Shown: piece after piece, positions 7,329-13,639 of the stretch | How the letters are laid out: the number at the start of each line of letters is the position of its first letter | Position numbering within the stretch: position 1 is the stretch's first letter | DNA from: a virus | DNA length: 28,378 nt | IMG/VR virus record: IMGVR_UViG_3300030060_003274 | Location: 1-28,378 of that record | Strand: one strand, 5' to 3' | Program-made: the position numbers and the translations under genes | The notes under the pieces: model-generated | The model's database searches: none | The model's input: the letters and a program-made list of their open reading frames with translations, nothing else | What the model was told of the DNA's origin: nothing

Positions 7329-7737
7329 TTTAGCAACTACAGACCGTTTTGCAATAGCAGAAGTTGGTGGTGGTTCTTTCAATAGTAAGCACATCACAGG
7401 AAGCGAAATAATAGACGGTGTAAAATTAACAACTACAAGAGCCGTTTCAAGTTTTCCAAACACTTTAACTTTAGCCGATGCAAACAAGTTTTTAAAATTA
7501 GATGATTCAAGTGCTAACGTCACTACAATACCACCAAATAGTTCGGTTGCTTTTCCTACAGGAACACGAATTGAAATTACACAAAGCAATAGTGGACAAT
7601 CACAAATAGTAGCTGGTAGTGGTGTAACTTTAAGAGCAGCTGGTGGTGCAAGTAAACTATCGGCACAATATGCTCAAGCTACATTGTTAAAAGTGGCAAC
7701 CGATGAATGGTATTTATTTGGATCAATAACAACTTAA
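7285..7737 (+). CDS. Tail fibre or virion appendage-like protein
   Basis: A 150-aa protein that starts with DIKISALTAKSANLATTDRFAIAE, a pattern common at the N-terminus of phage fibre proteins. The rest is Ser/Thr/Ala/Gly rich beta structure (TLTLADANKFLKLDD, GTRIEITQSNSGQSQIVAGSGV) ending in an aromatic segment, DEWYLFGSITT. It precedes a LamG-like lectin gene by 10 bp, so the two probably make one receptor-binding apparatus. No enzymatic motif is visible. Fibre-like is inferred from composition, the N-terminal pattern and neighbours. Confidence 0.65.
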   Translation: MADIKISALTAKSANLATTDRFAIAEVGGGSFNSKHITGSEIIDGVKLTTTRAVSSFPNTLTLADANKFLKLDDSSANVTTIPPNSSVAFPTGTRIEITQSNSGQSQIVAGSGVTLRAAGGASKLSAQYAQATLLKVATDEWYLFGSITT

Positions 7738-7747
7738 AAGAAGCGAT

Positions 7748-8608
7748 ATGGCAGTAACAAACGGATGGGGACAAGGTGCAGTAAACAACACAATAGATTG
7801 GGGTAAAGGTAAAACTACGGCTACAAATAATTGGGGAAAAATATATGATTCAAGTGCAAGTGGTGATACAACTTTAGCATCGGCATCAACACCCTTTACT
7901 AATACTTATTCGGTAAACTTTGACGGATTTAATGACCTTATTACTATGGGCAATGTTTTGAACACATCAGACACGGCAGCAGACGCGCTGAGTCTTTCTT
8001 GCTGGTTTAAAACATCGGACAGTAGTACACAAATATTGATGGCTAAGCAAGATAAAGATTCTCCATTTTCTGGATATAGTTTAGCAATAGTTAGCAGTAA
8101 TAAAATTTATTTTAACATTGGTAATTATACAGGGAATAAATACATACAATTGAGAACTGGTGCAATTAGCAATTTATCCAATGGGAATTGGCATCATATT
8201 GCAGTCACTTATGATGGCAGCAGAGCAGCAAGTGGAGTAAATATATACTTTGACAATAGTCCTTTAAGTCTGACTATTGGAAACAATCAGCAGCCAGTTA
8301 ACACGCAAAATACTGAGCATTTTATGATAGGCGCAAGAGGTAAGGGTACAGCTGGAGATTTTGCTTTGCCCTTTGAAGGAAATATTGACGAAGCAGCTTA
8401 TTTCGCAACTGAACTATCTGCAAGTGACATTAATACAATCTACGGCACAGGCAATCCAAGCGATATCACAAGTCTCAACCCTGTGGGCTGGTGGCGAATG
8501 GGCGACAACGATGATGGCACAGGATCCACAGTTACTGATCAAGGGAGCGGTGGCAACAATGGAACTTTAACAAATTCACCAACTTTTCAAGAAGATGTAC
8601 CAAACTAA
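7748..8608 (+). CDS. LamG/concanavalin-like receptor-binding protein
   Basis: A 286-aa protein. The N-terminal 40 residues carry repeated Trp-Gly motifs (NGWGQGAVNN, IDWGKGKT, NNWGKIYD) that look like an attachment module. From about residue 55 a LamG-type jelly roll follows: YSVNFDGFNDLITMGNVL, LSLSCWFKTSDS, GNWHHIAVTYDGS and GNIDEAAYFATELSASDI are all classic elements, and the protein ends with a GWWRMGDNDDG segment. Such domains bind glycans or proteins, so host-surface recognition is likely. The coding sequence from about 7980 to 8600 contains words that are rare elsewhere (CTGTGGGCTGGTGGCG, GGATCC), hinting that the lectin domain was exchanged from another source. Confidence 0.82.
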   Translation: MAVTNGWGQGAVNNTIDWGKGKTTATNNWGKIYDSSASGDTTLASASTPFTNTYSVNFDGFNDLITMGNVLNTSDTAADALSLSCWFKTSDSSTQILMAKQDKDSPFSGYSLAIVSSNKIYFNIGNYTGNKYIQLRTGAISNLSNGNWHHIAVTYDGSRAASGVNIYFDNSPLSLTIGNNQQPVNTQNTEHFMIGARGKGTAGDFALPFEGNIDEAAYFATELSASDINTIYGTGNPSDITSLNPVGWWRMGDNDDGTGSTVTDQGSGGNNGTLTNSPTFQEDVPN

Positions 8609-8613
8609 ACACT

Positions 8614-8868
8614 ATGAGAGCAATATTTAAGAAATACTCTGTAATAAAGATAGAAGACTTGACTAATATTGATTTTTCACAAGTAGGCGAAACCAGCGCC
8701 AACACCATTAGAAAATCATTAGACGGAAGCCTATTTGTAATAAAATATAATTTGATGCCTTCTTTCATTAGTGATGGTACTGTAACACCAATAGAAACTT
8801 TGACGCATTCAGAAGCCGTTGCTTTAGGTAGAAGCGCTGCGTGGAGCGAACCTATAGAAATAGAATAA
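8614..8868 (+). CDS. Small protein of unknown function downstream of the lectin
   Basis: An 84-aa soluble protein with several beta segments (FKKYSVIKIEDL, LFVIKYNLMPSF) and an Ala-rich helix (SEAVALGRSAAW) near the end. It begins 6 bp after the lectin stop and overlaps the next start by TAATG. It has no cysteine, signal peptide or membrane segment. Position suggests a fibre-assembly helper or small tip protein, but the family is not recognised. Confidence 0.68.
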   Translation: MRAIFKKYSVIKIEDLTNIDFSQVGETSANTIRKSLDGSLFVIKYNLMPSFISDGTVTPIETLTHSEAVALGRSAAWSEPIEIE

Positions 8869-9023
8869 TGAAACACACAAACATTCTTGCCATATTATAT
8901 TTTGCCAGTGGATACTTTGCTACAATAGCAATGGTGTTTTATAAGCAATTACACATACAAGCACTTGGTGTTTTTCTTGGAATTTACATAACTTACTTGC
9001 TGGTAGAACAACTTGAACAATGA
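8868..9023 (+). CDS. Small membrane protein (possible holin partner)
   Basis: A 51-aa protein with two hydrophobic segments (ILAILYFASGYFATIAMVFY and ALGVFLGIYITYLLV) separated by a short polar loop. It starts within TAATG of the preceding stop and overlaps the holin start (ATGA). Two membrane spans and immediate linkage to the holin suggest an antiholin or second holin. An upstream in-frame start at 8841 is less likely, because the ATG at 8868 has the typical overlap. Function is inferred from topology and context. Confidence 0.68.
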   Translation: MKHTNILAILYFASGYFATIAMVFYKQLHIQALGVFLGIYITYLLVEQLEQ

Positions 9024-9493
9024 AAGAACAGTTACTTTTGCTGATTACTAAAACTAAACTATATTCAATGGAACTATTAGCTATTGTCAGCAGCTTCTTT
9101 TTGCCTATTTACGGCATACTAATATTAATCTTTTTTTGTATTGTGTTCGATACAATCACAGGAATTTGGAAAGCCAAAAAAACTAACACACCTGTAACCA
9201 GCCGTAGACTATCTGCAATCATTTCTAAGATCTTATTGTACGAAGCAACTGTAATGCTATTTTACTTAATGGACTATTATCTACTAAATGACATTGTAAT
9301 GACTTTCTTTAGTGTTGAGTTGCTTACTACAAAAATACTTGCTTTGGTTCTTGTTTCTGTAGAAGTAATAAGCATCAACGAAAACTACAAAGCCGTGAAA
9401 GGAATCGACTTGTGGGCTTCACTTAAAAACTTATTTGCAAGAGCAAAAGAAGTAACCCAAGACTTTAAAAACATTAATGAGAAAAATAAATAA
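9020..9493 (+). CDS. Holin (phage holin family 4-like)
   Basis: A 157-aa membrane protein with about four hydrophobic segments: residues about 17-45 (LAIVSSFFLPIYGILILIFFC), 70-90 and 105-122. The DTITGIWKAKK element after the first hairpin and SRRLSAIISKILLYEATVMLF match the toxin-secretion/lysis holin family. It would form inner-membrane lesions that release the downstream amidase. The C-terminus is cytoplasmic and charged (EVTQDFKNINEKNK). It overlaps the amidase by 17 bp, and the whole cassette is probably co-transcribed. Confidence 0.85.
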   Translation: MKEQLLLLITKTKLYSMELLAIVSSFFLPIYGILILIFFCIVFDTITGIWKAKKTNTPVTSRRLSAIISKILLYEATVMLFYLMDYYLLNDIVMTFFSVELLTTKILALVLVSVEVISINENYKAVKGIDLWASLKNLFARAKEVTQDFKNINEKNK

Positions 9494-9890
9494 AATCATT
9501 GTTCATTGTACTGCTACACCAGAAGGAAGGCATCACGATGTAGAAGACGTTAGACGTTGGCATTTAGCACGAGGCTTTAACGATATCGGCTACCATTACT
9601 TAATACATTTAGATGGCTTTATCGAGGTTGGAAGACCGATTACAAAGACAGGTGCGCACACGGCATATGCGAATAAAGGCAGCATTGGCATTTGTTACGT
9701 GGGTGGTATGACTAAAGATATGAAGCATCCTAAAGACACAAGAACGGATGCACAAAAAAATAGCTTGATTGAATTAATACAAGAATTAATGTATAAATAC
9801 AACAAGGATATGACGATTCACGGTCACAACGAATTTGCAAATAAAGCTTGTCCGTGTTTCGATGTAAAAACAGAATATGCGATTATTTAG
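9477..9890 (+). CDS. N-acetylmuramoyl-L-alanine amidase (endolysin)
   Basis: A 137-aa, single-domain Amidase_2/PGRP-type enzyme like T7 lysozyme. Candidate zinc ligands are His10 (IIVHCTA), His117 (HGHNEF) and Cys125 (ACPCFD), with the eight-residue His-Cys spacing typical of the family. Tyr40 in DIGYHYLI is the likely catalytic-side tyrosine. GSIGICYVGG is the conserved strand before the Cys-containing loop. No signal peptide is present, so it relies on the holin. No cell-wall-binding domain is present, as usual for phages of Gram-negative hosts. It cleaves the amide between muramic acid and the stem peptide. Confidence 0.92.
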   Translation: MRKINKIIVHCTATPEGRHHDVEDVRRWHLARGFNDIGYHYLIHLDGFIEVGRPITKTGAHTAYANKGSIGICYVGGMTKDMKHPKDTRTDAQKNSLIELIQELMYKYNKDMTIHGHNEFANKACPCFDVKTEYAII

Positions 9891-10299
9891 TTTATTTTTG
9901 ATTGTAGGGCTTTTTTCTTGCTCGGCGAAGTATTACTATAACAAAGCGCTTAAAAAGGGCTTAGAACTCACGCAAACAAGCGACACGATAAGAATTAGCA
10001 CAATAGATTCTATACCTGTAATAAAACACGATACAATTGTTTATCAAAAGTTCTTTAGTTCAAAAGATACCGTAGTGATGTATAAAAATGTTTATGTGCC
10101 ACAAACAAGGTTAGAAACACGAATCGAATACAAGCTAAAACGTGACACTTTAAAAATGATTACAAGAGTAGAAGTACACAAAGCAAAAGCCGATGCCAAA
10201 ATAAACAAGAAGCCAAATTATTGGGGTATGCTTATATTTATTGCTTGTGTTTTTCTTGTAGGATTGTTCGGTACGAAGTTGGTAAATAAATACTTATGA
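9877..10299 (+). CDS. Candidate unimolecular spanin (lipoprotein with C-terminal membrane anchor)
   Basis: A 140-aa protein with a lipoprotein signal (RLFSLFLIVGLFSC, lipobox LFSC with Cys15) and a C-terminal transmembrane segment (about 115-131, YWGMLIFIACVFLVGLFG) followed by a short basic tail. The middle is periplasmic and beta/charged, with repeated DT(I/V) units. Outer-membrane lipid anchor plus inner-membrane anchor in one chain is the defining layout of u-spanins such as T1 gp11, which fuse the two membranes at lysis. The gene overlaps the endolysin by 14 bp and the following gene by ATGA. Topology is seen; spanin function is inferred. Confidence 0.78.
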   Translation: MRLFSLFLIVGLFSCSAKYYYNKALKKGLELTQTSDTIRISTIDSIPVIKHDTIVYQKFFSSKDTVVMYKNVYVPQTRLETRIEYKLKRDTLKMITRVEVHKAKADAKINKKPNYWGMLIFIACVFLVGLFGTKLVNKYL

Positions 10300-11165
10300 A
10301 ACTAATAAAACACGGAAGAAACGTACACGAATTACAATTAGAACATACCAACCAAGTTGCAATGCTATCCGATTTGCATTGGGACAACCCTAAATGCGAC
10401 CAAGAACTTCTTAAACAACATCTTGATTATTGTAAAGAAAATTCAATACCTGTTATGATTAACGGCGATATGTTTTGTTTAATGCAAGGTAGAGGCGATA
10501 ATCGAAGAAACAAAAGCGATATACGACCAGAACACAACAACGCAAGATATTTAGATTCTATTGTAGAAACGGCAGTAGAATGGTTCGCACCGTATGCCGA
10601 CATCTTAACAGTTATTGGCTATGGTAACCACGAAACGGCTATAATAAAGTGGCAAGAAACAGATATTCTTCAACGCTTTGTAGATTTACTTAATTTAAAA
10701 TGCCATTCAAACGTACAAACAGGTGGTTATGGTGGTTGGTTAATTGTCAAGATTATTAAACACAATAAAGCTTTTCCATTTAGAATAAAATATTTTCACG
10801 GTTCTGGTGGTGGTGGTGTAGTTACTAAAGGTGCTTTGAATTTAACAAGGGCTTTAGAAATGTATGAAGGTTTTGATGTGTTTACTATGGGACACATTCA
10901 CGAAAATAGCTGCCGTAATGATGTTAGAGATTCTATAAAGCACCAAGCAAAAAACGGTTATAAAATAGAACACAAGTATTTACATAGTATGATCACAGGA
11001 ACATACAAAGAAGAATACCAAGAAGGTGCTTATGGTTGGCACGTGGAACGTGGTGCGCCAATAAAGCCGTTAGGTGGACGCATACTTGACTTGAATATAT
11101 CACGAAAACAAAAAGACGGTCAAGACTTTAGCACTAAAATTATAGATTCACGAAGATTTTTTTAA
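10296..11165 (+). CDS. Calcineurin-like metallophosphoesterase
   Basis: A 289-aa enzyme with the full set of motifs: SDLHWDNP (Asp26, His28), NGDMF (Asp58), GNHE, YFHGSGG and MGHIHE (GHxH). These residues bind two metal ions and activate water for phosphate ester cleavage. The substrate is unknown; family members include nucleases, cyclic-nucleotide phosphodiesterases and phosphatases. A Gly-rich loop (GSGGGGVV) follows the fifth motif. It is the last gene of the lysis operon and ends before the early promoter region. Possible roles are nucleotide signal destruction (an anti-defence activity) or DNA processing, but neither is shown by the sequence. Confidence 0.85.
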   Translation: MKLIKHGRNVHELQLEHTNQVAMLSDLHWDNPKCDQELLKQHLDYCKENSIPVMINGDMFCLMQGRGDNRRNKSDIRPEHNNARYLDSIVETAVEWFAPYADILTVIGYGNHETAIIKWQETDILQRFVDLLNLKCHSNVQTGGYGGWLIVKIIKHNKAFPFRIKYFHGSGGGGVVTKGALNLTRALEMYEGFDVFTMGHIHENSCRNDVRDSIKHQAKNGYKIEHKYLHSMITGTYKEEYQEGAYGWHVERGAPIKPLGGRILDLNISRKQKDGQDFSTKIIDSRRFF

Positions 11166-11249
11166 TACTTAACTTGTTGTTTTATAGCACATTATAAATA
11201 ATTGTAACTTTTTTTGTTGAAAAGTAGTATAATATTGTTGAGAAATGTA

Positions 11250-11257
11250 TATATTTG
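11250..11257 (+). promoter_or_regulatory. Bacteroidota-type -7 box before the early genes
   Basis: TATATTTG matches the TAnnTTTG -7 consensus. It lies 22 bp before the ATG at 11279. No good -33 TTTG stands at the usual distance, but three TTGTTG words occur upstream (11174, 11214, 11235). The 113-bp gap after the phosphoesterase makes this the likely start of the first early transcript. Confidence 0.6.
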
Positions 11258-11278
11258 TTTATACAAAATTTAACACTT

Positions 11279-11497
11279 ATGAAAACACGAATGGAAAAAT
11301 TACAAATTTTAGTAGGACTTGAAGAAGGCATACAGTCTTTCAAAGACCGAATAGAACTAAAGCAAGATAGTATTAACGGTCACGGTGGTATGTTTAAAGA
11401 ACTGCGTGACAAATACACGGATGACATACATACATATAAGTTGTGTATTAAACGATTAGAACAACGATTTAGTAAAGTAAGAAAAACACTTAAATAA
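11279..11497 (+). CDS. Small helical early protein (72 aa)
   Basis: A charged, helical protein without cysteine-pair or membrane features; the central part (GLEEGIQSFKDRIELKQDS) and the end (CIKRLEQRFSKVRKTLK) look like a short coiled coil. ATG at 11279 is preferred to an upstream TTG at 11255 because that one lies within the -7 promoter box. It is the first gene of the early region. Function is unknown; small first-expressed phage proteins often interfere with the host, which is inference from place only. Confidence 0.68.
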   Translation: MKTRMEKLQILVGLEEGIQSFKDRIELKQDSINGHGGMFKELRDKYTDDIHTYKLCIKRLEQRFSKVRKTLK

Positions 11498-11502
11498 GAG
11501 GT

Positions 11503-11613
11503 ATGAACAAGCAAGAAAGAAAAGAAGCAAAAAGAGAATTAATTACAGGATTCGTGTTTTTGTGGTCGGTATGGATAGGTTACTATTTAGTTATGAAAAT
11601 TATAACGCTATGA
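11503..11613 (+). CDS. Tiny single-span membrane protein (36 aa)
   Basis: MNKQERKEAKREL is followed by one hydrophobic segment (about residues 15-31, TGFVFLWSVWIGYYLVM). It starts 5 bp after the preceding stop, after AAGAGGT, one of the few Shine-Dalgarno-like sequences in this genome. The stop overlaps the next gene's start (ATGA at 11610), which supports translation. Positive-inside charge predicts a cytoplasmic N-terminus. Function is unknown. Confidence 0.6.
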   Translation: MNKQERKEAKRELITGFVFLWSVWIGYYLVMKIITL

Positions 11614-11879
11614 ACTACGAAATACAAATAGATCATAAAGACGATGACATTGTAAGCTTTACAATTAACGATGTGCCGTGTCAAGTAGAAATAGAAGTAG
11701 AGATAGGTTCTGAACAATATCCAGTTAGCTACAATAGTTTTACTGACGATATAACGTATGCAGAAAGCGACACTATTTATTATCACGTTAAATGCGATAC
11801 TTTGCTCTGTGCTGGTTTAATCTATTACAACGACGAAGATATTTGCACGGCTTTAGAACAACAACTAAACATAGTATGA
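11610..11879 (+). CDS. Small acidic early protein (89 aa)
   Basis: An acidic, beta-rich protein (YEIQIDHKDDDIVSFTI, VEIEVEIGSEQYPV) with a C-terminal CAGLIYYNDEDICTAL segment. The ATG at 11610 overlaps the preceding stop (ATGA) and is preferred to an upstream in-frame ATG at 11562. The stop likewise overlaps the next start. No family recognised; the negative charge could suit a DNA-mimic or protein-binding role, but there is no direct evidence. Confidence 0.65.
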   Translation: MNYEIQIDHKDDDIVSFTINDVPCQVEIEVEIGSEQYPVSYNSFTDDITYAESDTIYYHVKCDTLLCAGLIYYNDEDICTALEQQLNIV

Positions 11880-12079
11880 AATACAGTAAATGGATGCAGT
11901 ACAATAACAGCTGGTATTATGTAAGCTTTGGAAGTGTTAAAAACGGCAGAGGTTGTTTAGGACATAAAGACGAACCATATTACAACACCGAAGCCGAAAT
12001 GCTATCTTGTGCAATTTACAAGTACGAAACTTTAAGTAAAGACGAAAAAATAATATATAACAAAAACAAAAACCAATGA
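11876..12079 (+). CDS. Small early protein (67 aa), aromatic-rich
   Basis: The ATG overlaps the preceding stop and the TGA overlaps the following start, so it sits in a string of ATGA-coupled genes. The product is rich in Tyr and Trp (KYSKWMQYNNSWYYVSFGS) and has RGCLGHKDEPYYNTEAEMLSC; two cysteines are about 20 residues apart. An upstream ATG at 11792 would run far into the previous gene and is less likely. Function unknown. Confidence 0.65.
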   Translation: MKYSKWMQYNNSWYYVSFGSVKNGRGCLGHKDEPYYNTEAEMLSCAIYKYETLSKDEKIIYNKNKNQ

Positions 12080-12303
12080 GTATTAACAACCCAATTTTCG
12101 AACACTATCGAAAACAACAACGACAAATTCAAGAAGCAAAGCAGCTACTTGAAAAAAACGGATTTACCGTAAATGAAAAAAACAAAGCTATTAATCAAGA
12201 ACTGCAAAGGTTAAAAAGCCAACTTACAGGCAACGTGTCACAAGACGTAAACACGAATAAAGACATCGCAAGATTAAACAGAATTTTAAAACAAGGCGAA
12301 TGA
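12076..12303 (+). CDS. Small helical early protein (75 aa)
   Basis: Gln/Lys/Asn-rich, mostly helical, with two probable coiled-coil stretches (YRKQQRQIQEAKQLLEKNG and NQELQRLKSQL). Both ends use ATGA overlaps. No cysteine and no membrane segment. No recognised family; oligomerisation is suggested by the heptad-like pattern. Confidence 0.65.
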   Translation: MSINNPIFEHYRKQQRQIQEAKQLLEKNGFTVNEKNKAINQELQRLKSQLTGNVSQDVNTNKDIARLNRILKQGE

Positions 12304-12548
12304 AAAATATGGATGAATTAAGAAAAGAATATTGGCGAAATTTTGACGAAGAATTATATTACAAATATTTATTAGCAAGAGACGAAAGAATGAACACTTA
12401 TAAAATACTATACAAATATTACAAAGGCAGCGACACAAGTGCTGAAATGTGCCACGCTATTAAATATGTAAAAGGTGATGACAAACAAGAAGCAATTAAA
12501 GCTTTTGGTTTGTGGCCGAAACTAATTATAAGCATCGAAAAAGTATGA
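12300..12548 (+). CDS. Small early protein (82 aa)
   Basis: A soluble helical protein, Tyr- and Lys-rich (LRKEYWRNFDEELYYKYLLARDER), with an ATGA overlap at each end. Near the C-terminus it has GDDKQEAIKAFGLWPKLIISIEKV. No known motif seen; it belongs to the ATGA-coupled early string that ends with the DnaA-like gene. Confidence 0.65.
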   Translation: MKNMDELRKEYWRNFDEELYYKYLLARDERMNTYKILYKYYKGSDTSAEMCHAIKYVKGDDKQEAIKAFGLWPKLIISIEKV

Positions 12549-12610
12549 AAAAATTATTTGAATATATTTACACGCTTATAATCAATCTACTTTATGGAGG
12601 ACTTAATTAG
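12545..12610 (+). CDS. Possible 21-aa hydrophobic peptide
   Basis: Begins at an ATGA overlap with the preceding stop and ends inside the first codons of the DnaA-like gene. The peptide is mainly hydrophobic (MKKLFEYIYTLIINLLYGG). It could be a membrane peptide or simply a reading link that couples translation across the 45-bp gap. Length is too short to judge. Confidence 0.3.
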   Translation: MKKLFEYIYTLIINLLYGGLN

Positions 12611-12971
12611 AAAAGTGAAACATCACATACGAAAAGACGGACTAAAATCTAAATGCAGAAAGCCATATTACACACATCGAAGAATGTACCTGTTTAATCT
12701 TTTAAGAAACGCTGGTGTAACGTATAGCCGTATAGCTGAATTATTTGATTTAAACCACGCTACGATCATTCACGGTATAAAACGATATCAAAACCTTAAG
12801 CAGACCAGAGATGCGTTTTTATTGCTTGACATAGCAGATTACGATGGCAAGTTTAAACTACACAAACACGAATACAATTTGAAACGTGATATTCTAAAAG
12901 CTACTACAATAAGAGATTTAGAAATTATAAAAGGAAGAACAGAAAAAGAACTTTATAAAGAATTAATTTAA
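12594..12971 (+). CDS. DnaA domain IV-like DNA-binding protein
   Basis: A 125-aa protein. The central segment MYLFNLLRNAGVTYSRIAELFDLNHATIIHGIKRY (about residues 31-65) closely follows the DnaA C-terminal helix-turn-helix, where the DHTTVLHA-like signature becomes NHATIIHG. The ATPase part of DnaA is absent. Such stand-alone domains could bind DnaA boxes and direct host replication factors to the phage origin or compete with host DnaA. A basic N-terminus (KVKHHIRKDGLKSKCRK) may add DNA contacts. It is the last gene before a promoter/leader region and the replication genes. Confidence 0.78.
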   Translation: MEDLIRKVKHHIRKDGLKSKCRKPYYTHRRMYLFNLLRNAGVTYSRIAELFDLNHATIIHGIKRYQNLKQTRDAFLLLDIADYDGKFKLHKHEYNLKRDILKATTIRDLEIIKGRTEKELYKELI

Positions 12972-12979
12972 TATATTTG
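12972..12979 (+). promoter_or_regulatory. Bacteroidota-type -7 box before the leader RNA
   Basis: TATATTTG, fitting TAnnTTTG, immediately after the DnaA-like stop. Transcription would start near 12985-12987, right at the 5' arm of the predicted pseudoknot. No clear -33 box at the standard distance. Confidence 0.55.
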
Positions 12980-12985
12980 TAAAGT

Positions 12986-13060
12986 TGGTAGGACAATCGA
13001 ATTTTTTTAAGTGTGACGTTAGTAAGTGTTCCTACCCACCGAAAGCGTTACACTTTTTTT
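12986..13060 (+). ncRNA. Candidate leader RNA or small RNA with pseudoknot and terminator
   Basis: The 101-bp gap between the DnaA-like gene and the gene at 13073 holds a promoter box and a structured ~75-nt stretch. Stem A pairs GGTAGGA (12987-12993) with TCCTACC (13030-13036). Stem B pairs 13009-13020 with 13044-13055 (12 pairs, two G:T), and a seven-T run follows at 13054-13060. Because the 3' arm of stem A lies in the loop of stem B, the order is that of an H-type pseudoknot. Stem B with the T-run is a terminator, so the transcript would end before the coding region unless read through: attenuation or a free small RNA. Pairings are seen; function is inferred. Confidence 0.55.
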
Positions 13061-13072
13061 ATACCTTAATTT

Positions 13073-13639
13073 ATGGCAGAAAACAAGAAAAGCTTTTTAT
13101 TGTATTGTGATTTAATACACACCGTACAAAAATTAAACGATGATCAAGCTGGAAAGCTATTTAAACACGTTTTAGAGTATGTAAACGACTTGAATCCAGA
13201 AACCGATGACATACTACTACAAGTTTGTTTTGAACCAATTAAACAAAACTTAAAGCGTGACTTAAAAACTTACGAAAAGATGTGTAAAAAACGGAGTGAT
13301 GCTGGTAAAAAAGGAATGGCAAAACGATGGGGAAAAGATAACAAAGATAACAAGTGTTATAAACCGATAACAAAAATAACCGATAATGATAATGATAATG
13401 AGAAAGATATATATAGAAGCTTCGCACATTTGTCTATGAGTGTAGATCAGTTTAATAAATTAGAAGCTAAATACGATAAGAGTGTAATTGATTCGTGTTT
13501 AGATAGTATAGAGAACTTTAAAAACAACAACAAATACAAATCGTTATATTTGACTTGTAAGAATTGGTTAAAGAAAGAACCGAAGAAGGTAGAAGATAAA
13601 TTGGTAGCACAAGCAAAGAAGCACGGTTATGTTAAGTAA
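13073..13639 (+). CDS. DUF6291-like replication-initiation-type protein
   Basis: A 188-aa protein. The N-terminal 95 residues (SFLLYCDLIHTVQKLNDDQAG..., ...RSDAGKKGMAKRWG) match, from memory, the DUF6291 domain frequent before helicase genes in Bacteroidota phages. An Asn/Asp-rich linker follows (TDNDNDNEKD), then a C-terminal helical domain (DQFNKLEAKYDKSVIDSCL, LTCKNWLKKEP) that resembles DnaD/DnaT-type helicase-loader ends. It overlaps the ATPase gene by 11 bp. A role in loading the ATPase at the phage origin is likely but inferred. It is placed behind a terminator-bearing leader. Confidence 0.75.
   Translation: MAENKKSFLLYCDLIHTVQKLNDDQAGKLFKHVLEYVNDLNPETDDILLQVCFEPIKQNLKRDLKTYEKMCKKRSDAGKKGMAKRWGKDNKDNKCYKPITKITDNDNDNEKDIYRSFAHLSMSVDQFNKLEAKYDKSVIDSCLDSIENFKNNNKYKSLYLTCKNWLKKEPKKVEDKLVAQAKKHGYVK

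Noticed and set aside
8361-8570. 69-codon alternative + frame inside the lectin gene
   Set aside because: Out of frame within a clear LamG domain and without its own start context; no frameshift signal nearby.
11562-11609. Earlier in-frame start for the gene at 11610
   Set aside because: It would overlap most of the 36-aa membrane protein gene, while ATG 11610 gives the ATGA overlap used by its neighbours.
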